Shown here: piece by piece, positions 1 to 10,531 of the stretch
How positions within the stretch are numbered: the first letter of the stretch is position 1
Layout: each line of letters begins with the position of its first letter
Source of the DNA: Lineus longissimus
Lineage: Eukaryota > Nemertea > Pilidiophora > Heteronemertea > Lineidae
Length of the DNA stretch: 64,000 nt
Direction of reading: 5' to 3'
Assembly: GCF_910592395.1 (NCBI RefSeq)
Contig: NC_088311.1
Location: 23,716,646 to 23,780,645, forward strand
Notes under the pieces: generated by a model
Told to the model about the DNA's origin: nothing
What the model saw: the letters and a program-made list of their open reading frames with translations, nothing else
Database searches by the model: none
Translations under genes and position numbers: made by a program

Positions 1-134
1 TGTCATAAGCAGAGTAAATATTTGCCTTCTCACCATCAGAAAAATTTGAATTTTCATTAAATCACCTTTCAATCAGATATTTTGATAAAACGATAAAGCC
101 TACGGTGACAAAATACAATCTAACCGTCGTACTG

Positions 135-215
135 TTACTTGACGGCGATGGGAGCATGGTTGGGATGTGCTGGGTCAACAACATCCTTCTCCCTTCTGTG
201 GGACGGCTCATCATG
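135..215 (-). CDS. Candidate terminal coding exon of a minus-strand gene (low confidence)
   Basis: On the minus strand a pyrimidine-rich stretch ending in CAG is followed by a 27-codon phase-0 frame ending in TAA at 135-137. The peptide is polar, starting HDEPSHRREKD and ending HAPIAVK. The sharp acceptor and uninterrupted frame make it look like a real 3' exon, but I recognise no family. Its upstream partner would lie at higher coordinates. Other candidate exons on this strand (1746-1893, 2706-2865, 3901-3933) do not all share its phase, so they may be alternative ends or separate genes. Confidence 0.25.
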   Translation of the reverse strand, partial: HDEPSHRREKDVVDPAHPNHAPIAVK

Positions 216-1745
216 CTGAAAAGAAAAAGACAACATAAAATTAAGGTTGTTCATTCATGCTCAAGTTGATAATTCAATGTCAAGGGGCCGGGCCATTGTG
301 CTGACCGTATAATCTTGTGGTAGTAGACAATTCATGCTGGTTAAGAAAAGTGCTATAGGTTTCAGACGAAGAACTTTTCGAAAACATCTTCTCTATTAAA
401 CCTTCATTTAGGACTCTCACGCTGAGCGCTGCTTTTGATGAGCAAGAGACACAAATCTGTGTTCCTCCCCGACATGCCTGATTTCATTACAATGACTAAT
501 TCTATCCTTAATCAGCAGTTTCAGAGGGAGGTAAAGGACTAGAATTTGGGAAGTTTTGTCAAAAGGGCAGTTTGGTTAAGGAGCATTTTCCAAGTCATTA
601 TTTTGAGCCGAGGTTTAGCTCCACCCTTGTGGTTTTGGTTAGTCAATCAATACCGACATTGCACCAACCCAAGCGGCCTAACCATAACCGCTGAACTCAA
701 AACGAGGCTTTGTTGGCACATGGTGCATTTACACAAGTGCGGTTCATTCTAAATCCAGGTATTTTAGAATACTAACAACGCGATTTTCTTCAGAATTGCA
801 CAGATGATAGTTTTAACCATTCTTTATATTGAGTGCAAAAAGGTGTTGCCATGATACTGCTTATGTAATAAAACAACACACTTTTACTTTTATTCAATAC
901 TTGCAACCAGACCCTGACCATCACTACCAAAGGGTTTCTACCGAGTCTTCAGCTATTGTTTATCAGCAACAGTTGATATTCATGCTCATTACAAATAAGT
1001 GCCTGGGCAGCTTTCCAAAGAGGAATCAAAAGGCAGCCGCAAGGAGGCAAGATAAGTTTAACACAAAGTCACCAATAGGGGTCTCTCACCTCTCAGAGTA
1101 TGTCGAAACTATTCACGCTGTATGAGGGATACATTTAGTGCTGAATATAACCTGACCCAGTGCTCTTACTTTGCATATTAGTCACCTGAAGATGGCCAAT
1201 TTAACCCCCCCCCTCCTGCTTATAGTCCCCCTTCAACGTGATTAAAGCCTTTGACTTTGCATGTACATAACTAAATTATCCTGTTTACAACCAAGAACAT
1301 TCTTTATCGTCCAGTTCTTTTTGCAACATTTTATTGTTTTACTAATTGAGATTGGTCCAAACTATCATCACCGCGAGTTTGATGAAAATTGCACTGTAAT
1401 TGGTGTCGCAAAAATAACATTTGAAAATTGTTCCTCAACAGAGAGCTCACAATCTCTAAATCAGGCCAATGGCTATACCTAAGGGCATTTGAAAAACTGA
1501 AATTGATTTGTTTATATTACCGTGTGATGGCATCCTTCCGTAGGTATGAGATAGGCTGTCCTCATGGTGGCTGCAGGGTATCATGTCAGGGCTCTATGTC
1601 CGTAGCTTTCTGTAAGTCCAGAGAGTCCCTTTCGAGTTAAGATTGTCATTCTAGTCAATTAGAATATTGTCATAATAGTCTATTAGAATGACGGACATTT
1701 AAGTGTCCTTCCCATCCACACAGTAAACACGTTCCCTTCTTCATC

Positions 1746-1893
1746 TTAGCGAAGGTTCTCCTTGAATTGGTCTGTCAAGGCATCGTTTGCTGAACTGTGG
1801 TTCATCACTCCTGCACATGGATATCCCTCAGCGCAACCATTCGATCCACTGAATCCACTCGAATCTCCGTCGTCTGCCCGTATCAGTGAGCGA
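1746..1893 (-). CDS. Candidate alternative terminal exon, Ser/Gly-rich tail
   Basis: The minus-strand acceptor TTTTCCAG is followed, after one leftover base, by 48 sense codons and a TAA stop. The predicted tail starts RSLIRADDGDSSGFSGSNG and contains two cysteines (GCAEGYPC). The phase matches the donor of the tiny candidate exon at 3901-3933, so a splice between them would be in frame. No family is recognised. It could be chance, because no complete gene model supports it. Confidence 0.25.
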
Positions 1894-2705
1894 CTGGAAA
1901 ACAAAATTTAAGGTTACTCAATTATTCTACCATGATTGATGCATGTGCCGTAGGGCCTTTCATTCAGTTTTATCAAATTTACCAGTTAATTTTCTAAAAG
2001 GCTTAGAATACTGACGACCACAACGCTAGAGTACTTGACACTTGATTAGCAATTCAATTCCAAACTGAGGTTGCTCGTGCAGTTTGAAGATAAAATCAAC
2101 CATTTTGCGACTTGATGAAACGAACTCAGTCCATGGCGTGTTCACCCATTTACCGTCTTGTCATCTGTTTATATTTACCATATATGCATTGGATTCCTTT
2201 GTCATCCAAAATCGTTGAGAGTCACATCTACCATAGCACGAATTGTAGACTGTGGTTGAGTGGTTGGATCTTCTCGACAGCCATCATCTCAATCTGCAGA
2301 GGGCTAGATAACAGGAAAAATACATTCAAGGACCTATCTCAAAATGAATAGATTGAAACCAAAAGATTTTCTTCTTTTCATATGGGCGAGATGGTTGTCA
2401 GTTGACAGCGTTTTCTTGGGAATAAAATGTTGATCGGCAAACTCTTTGGCAGGCGTAATCTTCATGAATCCTGGCCAATTTCATTTGTTGAAGACATGAA
2501 GACAGAGTCTTCAGTTTTTAGTCATAATATTAATAAGGGGGTAGAGGGTTCACAGAAAAGAAATAATTTCTTTTGGCTTCAGTCTATTTGGGATGATTCC
2601 TATGTATAAGTTGACATTAATTTCAATGACACCCTTTAAGTTTTACTTCTTTTTTTATTATTTTTCTCTGATCGACTCCTAATTATTTGGTCGTCAAGAT
2701 TCAGA

Positions 2706-2865
2706 TCAAAATTTCACCCTGTAGACTGCAACATCGTCTTTTGTGTCCCTTGTCCCTGTGTTCCTGTGTCCCTTGTCCTTGTGTCCCTTGTTCCTGTGTC
2801 CCTTGTCCTTCATGTCCTTGTGTCCCTGGACCTTGTGGCCCTTGTACAATGTTGGCTCGGGCTGC
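2706..2865 (-). CDS. Candidate repetitive terminal exon (Lys/Gly/His repeats)
   Basis: A minus-strand acceptor (TTCTTTTTAG) leads into DNA made of imperfect 9-12-base repeats of the type AAGGGACACAGGAAC. In the frame compatible with the donor at 3901-3933 it encodes 52 residues with repeated GHK/KGH units and then a stop. The frame starting at the acceptor base (phase 0) is also open, and reads as Gln/Gly/Thr-rich. The repeat may simply be a minisatellite that happens to be open in two frames, so coding status is uncertain. Confidence 0.2.
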
Positions 2866-3900
2866 CTAAAAAGAATCATATATTTTGTTGAGGGGTTTAT
2901 CTAATTTCTGTGTGTTTCTACTGCATGCTGCGTTCACACTGAATCCGATTTAAAACAGTTTTCCAGAGAGCACTCTTCGGAATACGAATTGGCTACACAA
3001 GTTTCGAAACGGCTGCACCACACTTGGCCTAATGCGCATGCAATTCGATTTGAAAAGTGCAACTCTTGCCACGTATTGTAGTAACGTGCCTTTCGCGGAT
3101 GAGTGTCCCTGCCCTTTGTTGTAATCAGTAGATAATCAAGACAGAACACAAGCTTGTGTGCATGACCCCTGTCAACGGACTGTTTTGATATGTATTAACG
3201 CGCACACCACAAGTTTTAATGAGAATCAGTCAATGCGAATTCAACAAAGCACATTCAATTGCATTCTTGAACCAAATTGGTTGAAGAGGTTTCAAAACAG
3301 ATTGAACAGAATTGAGTGTAGCACCCCAATACGTATAAAGTTGAAATTGTACGACAGATTGATACTTTTTTCAGAGTTATTTTGACATCTTCTTTAATCC
3401 AGACATAACTGACGACAAAGTGATGCTTACCCTGTATGGCTCCAACATTGGCAGCAACATCTTCTTGGGGTCCATCCAGTGTCTTCACGGCTGACGAGTT
3501 GGAGGCCGGCTCTCCTTCTTCATCGCCGTCTTGTCGATTTCAGGGGGTGTATATTATTAGCTTTGTGAGGCACAAGGAGGTGAAGAACACTGTTGTTATC
3601 CAAAGAGCCCAATGTCTTCGTCATTTGTACTAAACAGGTTCAGCACAAGTCCCACACGGACACGCCTGACATTTCATCCGACGAAATTCCGCAGGTTAAC
3701 AACAGGTCTTAACCCCAGTCATTCCATCCCCCTCGAGATCAGGTAGGGGATCGCTGGCCAGCTATTGCTTACTATTGTTAACAGTCGTAAGACTTATCCC
3801 GCCAACACTCTAAAACAAGGGGACCAATTGAATGACTAGCGACACGCAACTGTCTATTCCCCCCATCAATCAACCACAATGACTCAAAGGGAACACGTAC

Positions 3901-3933
3901 TTTGAACCTAAGTCCATGTCATCACCGTCGAAA
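3901..3933 (-). CDS. Tiny candidate internal exon (acidic FDGDD peptide)
   Basis: Thirty-three bases on the minus strand are bounded by an acceptor (CTCATCTAAG) and a GTACGTG donor, encoding FDGDDMDLGSK with phase 2 at the donor. A second acidic stretch on the same strand near 3428-3515 (DGDEEGEPASN, ending at a GTAAGC donor) has similar character. Together they hint at a multi-exon low-complexity protein. The evidence is only splice-site and composition based. Confidence 0.2.
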
Positions 3934-4348
3934 CTTAGATGAGGACCGCAGAACAAAGTGGCAAGCATGCCTGGGACCCAGCCACCGCGCCTTGGACATG
4001 AGATGAGATAGACTCAAGTCGCCAGTCACGATAACCAAATACACCAAGCGTATAGCTTGAATCGAACCCAATCTATCATCGTCATTGGTCACCTGGCCTG
4101 GCCTGGACAACTGAAAGCTGAATAGGTTTAAATAGATGATAAGCAAGAAACAAAAGAATAACAACTATAATAGCTAGATAACTACGATAGCTAGATAACT
4201 ACGATAACTACTCTAACAACTAGAATAACAACAATAGCTACAAAATGAGCAAGTCGGTCATCAGACACACTTCCAACTCTCACAACAGTCACCATAGTCT
4301 CTCCCCCCCGCCCCACATGACCTCCCGCACCCTTTTCCTATCCCGTCT

Positions 4349-4350
<2 letters not shown>

Positions 4351-4386
<36 letters not shown>
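4351..4386. repeat. (AC)n microsatellite
   Basis: This is an uninterrupted AC dinucleotide run of about 18 units. An imperfect TAGCTAGATAACTACGA-type simple repeat lies just upstream at about 4165-4245. Confidence 0.95.
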
Positions 4387-4389
<3 letters not shown>

Positions 4390-5786
4390 CATCTTACTAT
4401 GGTTACAACTTTTGAATAACCCGCCTGATTTGGAGAGAGAAGTGTCACTGTCAATTCATTTTTAATTACATGACCAAAACATGATATGGAAAAATTTGTA
4501 CCGAATTTATTACGGCATTTTATAAACATTTCTTGGTATAAAAATCTTTCATTTTGAAATTCAAATTATGGATATGTTGAAAGTTTTAATATCTTTGATT
4601 AGTTAGGAGAGTGCACATAATAAAGTTGCAATCGCGATAACAGTTAGAATGTGTTTCGTAATTTGTATTCTTCATGCCAAAATAAATTGTTTCATCCTTT
4701 TTCCATATAACTCGCCAATTATAAGTCTGGAATATTTTCACTGCCTTGAGGATCTGTGGGAGTCAAGTTACAAGTTTATTTTACCAACAATAACACAGAT
4801 TTGACAGTGGCACCTCTATTGACAAGGCAGACGAGTCATAACCAGATACTATACCTACCCTTCTTCTTGGAAATCAAACAAGAATCTTTGAATGCAATTG
4901 CGGACAAGGTTGTGTCATCTGAAATAATTAATTGGCACAAATGTGTCATAAAATTACAGCATTTCTGCTAGTATTTGTATTAGTACTCAGCAGTCATTAT
5001 ACTAAATGCCGAAAAATTATGGTTGAATCTCAATTTTTCACATGATTTGCTTTCCTTTGGCAGAGGTTGACCTTATTATGGAAATAAATGTGAGCTAGGT
5101 CATGGCATATCATGCCGATCCAGCGTCGTGCTGATATACATACCCTTGCAAATCATACAAGATTCTTCAGTTGCAATCGCGGAGAGGGTTTTTAGCATCT
5201 GGAATGAGAAATTGAAACAGATACATAATATCATCAATTCTACAAGAAGTCATGAAAAAAGCAACTTTCAGCCAGATCCAATGAAAGTACCAGATTATGC
5301 CTGATTCTCTCATGCAATGACTCCTAAAAATACATATTTTCCACAAAAAAATAATCAAAGGAAAGTTGGGCTCTCTTCCAAAATCCCTTTTGCCTGTAAA
5401 ACGATATAATGTCAAGATTTAGTAGGTGACACCCACCTTTTGGAACATTGATGCTGAACACATGTAATTTGGCTATTTCATAATGTTGAAATGAGTCAAA
5501 GTGTGCACACCCTGCCAGAAAGAATATTCTGCTTGCACTGCATGCTTGAACCAAGCATTGGAAGGTATAAAATGTGACAGGTAGTGGTTTTATGTAACAC
5601 ACGCAAACTTTCCTTCAAGGTTGACTGAGTCTGTTGTTGCCTTAGATAACCAAACAAAGGTGTCAGATGTAATACACTAATAGGCCGTGAAGCCAGATTG
5701 GTAATGAGATTGGCCATAAGCCATGAATAAATAACCTTTTTGATTATTGTGGATTGGGTCTAATAGAAATCGTATGGGGTATTAAT

Positions 5787-5966
5787 CACGTAGCGAAACG
5801 TCCTCCATGTATTGTAGCGAAACGACCATACCCATCATGTAGCGAAACGACTCCACCCATGTAGCGAAACGACCTACCATGTAGCGAAACGACCTACCAT
5901 GTAGCGAAACGACCGCCACATGTAGCGAAACGACTTGTAGCGAACTGGCAATGTAGCGAAACGACA
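5787..5966. repeat. Nine-copy array of a 14-bp core with variable spacers
   Basis: The core TGTAGCGAAACGAC occurs nine times. The first copy has CGTC instead of CGAC and the eighth is degenerate (TGTAGCGAACTGGC). The core is almost invariant while the spacer between cores varies from about 1 to 13 bases, so the period is not constant (roughly 15-27 bases). The array abuts the left arm of the inverted-repeat element that starts at about 5980. It resembles a subterminal transposase-binding array more than a slippage minisatellite. It is not a CRISPR array, because spacers are far too short and the genome is eukaryotic. Confidence 0.85.
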
Positions 5967-5979
5967 GTAATTCGTGTGT

Positions 5980-8443
5980 ATGTTCCGCGCTAATTACCGA
6001 TTAGCGCCATCTTAAGATTGCGCTGCGCATTCTTAGGATCGGTTAATTGCGCGGCAATCTCGAGATCGCGCAAGGGTGAGCGTGCGCTTTTTGCCGATTG
6101 CGCATTTTAGAGATGATGATACTTTTACATGTTCAGCTTTGCATTGCCATTGGTAGCTTTATTTTTCACCTAATTTTTTGCTACACCAACAGTCACATTA
6201 CTGTCATGTGACTGTCTATGGGATGCTGAAAGTAAATTAATTTAATACCGGCCAAAGTTGACTGCCGAGTGGTTGATTTGTATTTTGTACCTCAGGCCAT
6301 ACCTCAGGCCATGGAGGTATTATTAAGATAACTGCAGGCCATGGAGGTATTATTAAGATACCTCCATGCTCAGGCATTCGTTTGAGAAGGGAGACACTTA
6401 GGCCTACATGTAAGGTTTTATGTTATCTTCTCATTATAAATACTGTTTTATATTTCAGGTTATCCCCTAACACAGCTTGCTGATGGACATCCAACCTGAG
6501 AGCAATGCTTTTGAAAATTAATGATTGATCAAGTACATTTGGTTGTAATCTTGCATCCGGATTTACTTAATGAATAAAGAGATACATCTAATAACTAAGA
6601 TTTTATTAAACGTTTATAATTATTTTATTTATAATAACATCCCAATAGTATTTACATTTCCTTGATATATATGATTACACAATACAATGTTTATGATATT
6701 TACACTTACAGTCGCACAATATTGTCATGGAACATAGTTTATTCACCAATTAATGATAATTGATAATTGGTAATTGGTAATTATATGTAAATTAGCGTTC
6801 TGTCATAGTGATCATTTCACCAAAAATTATCAATGAATATTAATCATGATAATTAGTAAGTGCTAAAATTGGCTTGTGTCAAGTCAAATATGAACATATC
6901 ATCATCTCAGAAGCCTAATTAGCAGTGGTAGGTAATTAATGCAGCCATGTCTTTGATAATGTGAACAGATCTCACTATGACACTTTGACCAATATTTTAT
7001 ACTGACCATCATCTCAGAAGCCGCTAAGGCGGCCATGCCTTTAATAATGTGAACAGATCTCACTACGACACTTTGACCAATATTTTATACTGACCATCAT
7101 CTCAGAAGCCGCTAAGGCGGCCATGCCTTTAATAATGTGAACAGATCTCACTATGACACTTTGACCAATATTTACTGACCATCATCTCAGAAGCCTAATT
7201 AGCAGTGGTAATTAATGCGGCCATGCCTTTGATAATGTGAACAGATCTCACTATGACACTTTGACCAATATTTTATACTGACCATCATCTCAGAAGCCGC
7301 TAAGGCGGCCATGCCTTTAATAATGTGAACAGATCTCACTACGACACTTTGACCAATATTTTATACTGACCATCATCTCAGAAGCCGCTAAGGCGGCCAT
7401 GCCTTTGATAATGTGAACAGATCTCACTACGACACTTTGACCAATATTTTATACTGACCATCATCTCAGAAGCCGCTAAGGCGGCAATGCCTTTAATAAT
7501 GTGAACAGGTCTCACTATGACACTTTGACCAATATTTACTGACCATCATCTCAGAAGCCTAATTAGCAGTGGTAATTAATGCGGCCATGCCTTTGATAAT
7601 GTGAACAGATCTCACTATGACACTTTTTGACGAATATGATATGACTTACTCTCCACAAGGGACGACATTTTCTTTGTCACCAAAGGTGGGATTATAGTCT
7701 AATGAATAACGTAGGGGACAATATTTTCTTTCGCACGAAGTGTCCTTTATTCACATTGATGATTATGAACGGCCCCTTACCCCGGTGTAATGTTTTTGAG
7801 TGTTTCTGTTTTTGAGTGTTTCCCCTCATTGTTTGGGAACGCTCAAAAATAGATTGACGAGTTTTTCTGTGTATCCCTCCTATTGAAAAGTCATGGTCTC
7901 TCTAGCTGCCTATTGTTTGGAAACACTGAAACATGGGGAACAACCACAGATGTTACACCGGCCCTTACCATAAATCTAACAATCCCTGAACAATCATTGA
8001 ACAATAGAACGAATTCTACTACTATAGTTTTACCTGTTGTTGTGGGACAAGGGAGACTAGTGTCTCGTGACAGTAGTACGTAGGGGACACCATTTTCTTT
8101 CACACCACGTTTCCCATCCTCGTTTTCTTGTAACATTGCAGAAGTTGATGGGACTTTTCACAAAATTCAAGCCCATGATCCGTGCCGAAGATTATTGTTG
8201 GAATGGCAACCCATAGTTCATATATTTCATCATAATTTATGCAGTCTGATGTTGCAAATTCTCGGAGAGAACACAATAAGTCAGTTATATTATTTGCAGG
8301 ACAATCATTCATCATTCGTTCATTGGCTCGCAAGACCCCCCCAACTCCCTTGCGCGATCTCGAGATTGCCGCGCAATTATAGGATCCTAAGAATGCGCAG
8401 CGCAATCTTAAGATAGCGCAGATCGGTAAAATGCGCGGAACAT
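5980..8443. mobile_element. 2.5-kb non-autonomous element with palindrome-rich terminal inverted repeats
   Basis: The left arm (5980-6077) and right arm (8346-8443) are inverted copies about 98 bp long and roughly 90% identical, both starting TGTTCCGCGC. Each arm contains stacked palindromes: ATCTTAAGAT, a TTGCGCTGCGCA motif and ATCTCGAGAT, flanked by TTGCGCGG and CGCGCAA. No transposase-like frame lies between them. The interior holds AT-rich DNA and a higher-order satellite (6895-7645). I could not define a clean target-site duplication, so the exact ends and the superfamily are uncertain. Confidence 0.65.
6895..7645. repeat. Higher-order satellite, A and B type monomers
   Basis: Eight tandem units share CATCATCTCAGAAGCC at the start and CACTTTGACCAATATTT near the end. 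Type A (about 103-107 bp) carries CTAATTAGCAGTGGTAATTAATG. Type B (85-88 bp) carries GCTAAGGCGG instead. The order is A B B A B B B A, and the unit before each later A ends in a shortened TTTACT. Near-identity between distant B copies points to amplification of a multi-monomer block inside the host element. Confidence 0.9.
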
Positions 8444-8659
8444 GTATACTCATACTGTACACACACGACTACACAGTACACATAAAAAAAGTGCATACAA
8501 AAACAACGATTCACGCATCAGCCGTGCATACAGTAAAAAACTGAGAGCAACAATACATCATCTTCATAAAGACAATAACAGTTCTTTGACTCACTTTCTA
8601 TTTTTGTCTTATTTTGATCATTTAATGAAATATTTGCACATTCCCAATTTCAAATTCTG

Positions 8660-9633
8660 CGGGCCCTCGCGATTTGTTACATCTTCCATACATGGACACT
8701 TCGAGGGATGTCGTAGTTCGCCTAGAAATAACAGGTGACGCCACTATTATATTCATAACGCGGGAAATACGAATAGCATCCCGCGAAGTTACTATTTATA
8801 GCTCACAAGGTCATTTGCATAAGATATTAATGACGTTTTAGTCACGTGACAGTCGGACATCGACACTTATTTCTACGCATTTGAGCTTATTTCAAAGTCA
8901 ATTATCTTTGACCCTGCATTGTTTTTAGCATGAATGATACCATAGAGTCAGAGAGAGAAATATTCAGAACAATTATGTAGTATTTCCAACACTCGGACAT
9001 GTGCCAGATTGAATCTAACTGCCCAAGTTAGAAAGCCTGAATCCATTACGAAACCGCATGTTTGTCCGACATTGCCTGTAATTCAGCGTTGGGGAAATAG
9101 AGGGCAGTAGCTGCAGTGACGTCATCTTCGCGGAATGCTATTAGCCTCGATCCGCCCAGACCAATACTTCGTCCCCAAAAAGTCTGCCATGTCATCACTC
9201 AAGACAAATAAGGTCTCTTGTCTTCCTAGATGAGGTAATACAGATATTCCACTATAGCTCAGAGTGTAGGAATGATAAGTAGCCTGTCCTTGGCTATATT
9301 GACAGAGTCAGTCCTCAAATGATCACATTCACCTGAGTTCCAATTTCAGAATGGTTTATCATCAGTATGAATTTTGGCTAACAGAAGCCCAAGGCTGGGA
9401 ACACCCTCCCCCCTCCCCAAGGACCCCCTTCACATTATCACAGATCCTTTAAAAAAACCCTCCTATGCGACACTATAAACTACGAGTAACCAAATCCACA
9501 CGTGCGCATTCGTATTTCCCGCGTATAGGAACTCATGAACTAATGGTGGCGTCACCTGTTATTACTTGACGAACTCCAACATCTCTCAATGTGTACATCG
9601 AGGATGTAACAAATCGCGGGCGCCCCCTACATC
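8660..9633. mobile_element. About 1-kb element with 120-bp terminal inverted repeats
   Basis: The left arm (about 8660-8780) and right arm (about 9505-9633, inverted) share CGCGATTTGTTACATC, AACAGGTGACGCCAC and CGCGGGAAATACGAAT in the same order. No transposase frame is present in the roughly 720 bases between them, so this is a non-autonomous DNA element. It sits about 215 bp from the neighbouring 2.5-kb element, giving a nested repeat block upstream of the PI3K regulatory gene. The outer ends are imprecise and no target duplication was identified. Confidence 0.65.
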
Positions 9634-9639
9634 AAAAAC

Positions 9640-10531
9640 AACAACACACACAATTTGATGACGTATTTCACAAGTGGCGATTTGAGGAAGTCATTCATTT
9701 TGGACAAAAAGTTACTAAAAACTTTGTTATTTCGGAACGAAGTGATTAATAGCATTAATAGAAACTAAGCTGTAAGTGTCCTTACATTGTAAAGCTTACT
9801 TTGCATTTATCGTTGATCGTTGTTTAATTTTCTGTTTTGTTAAAATTGAAGACTTGAACTGCTTTTTTGGAGGCCACACACACATTACATGATGATATGA
9901 TTATGAAATGAATGATTGATGATGATCATGATGATGATGTCCTGACCTGTACTGTACTTTTACTGTGGTACTGTACAGAGTCAAAATTTACAATCCCTGG
10001 TCGGAAATTAAGTAGTTTGATGGCATTTAACTTTAAATCCATTGAACTGTGGCGCTTCTTTTGTCAACAGATGACCTTTTTTTAGGGCCGTGAACGGGGA
10101 TGGTAAAGTCGTTCCCTATATACAGTGTTGAGTGTAGTGTATACGTCATCGGTCACGTAGTCTCTCAAGCCACGTAACCATCATCCCGCACTATAACACA
10201 GTCGTAGTCACCAAATTTTGATGCTTGAGATCCCCCTCATTGACCTCGAGTTTGAGGCTGTTCATTAATGTATCATTATTATAGTCATCAATACAAGTGC
10301 GGGCTTATGAGTTGATGTCTACATAAAGCAGCAGGTTTACATGTATTCTGGGGAGATATTCACAGACTGAGACTGACTGTGCCAGCCAGAAATTAAAGGT
10401 TACCATTACTGGACAATACCAAGTCACTGGCATTGTTGGGTATTGCAAAATGCATTTGATTTTTATGATGTTCATATAAGATTGTTAATTCTTGGTTTTT
10501 TCCAGGTGGCTTGTATGTAGAATGACCAAGA
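9640..10531 (+). other. Upstream region of the p85-type gene, including a 5' UTR acceptor
   Basis: No coding frame is recognised. Just before the start codon, TTGGTTTTTTCCAG ends at 10505 and looks like a 3' splice site, so the first exon is probably noncoding and lies upstream. A short out-of-frame ATG at 10522 overlaps the main start and could act as a small upstream ORF. A GATGATGATCATGATGATGATG simple repeat lies near 9890-9940. Confidence 0.5.

Noticed and set aside
5787-5966. CRISPR-like appearance (repeat core plus variable spacers)
   Set aside because: Spacers are 1-13 bases, the repeat is 14 bases, and the surrounding genes are intron-containing animal genes.
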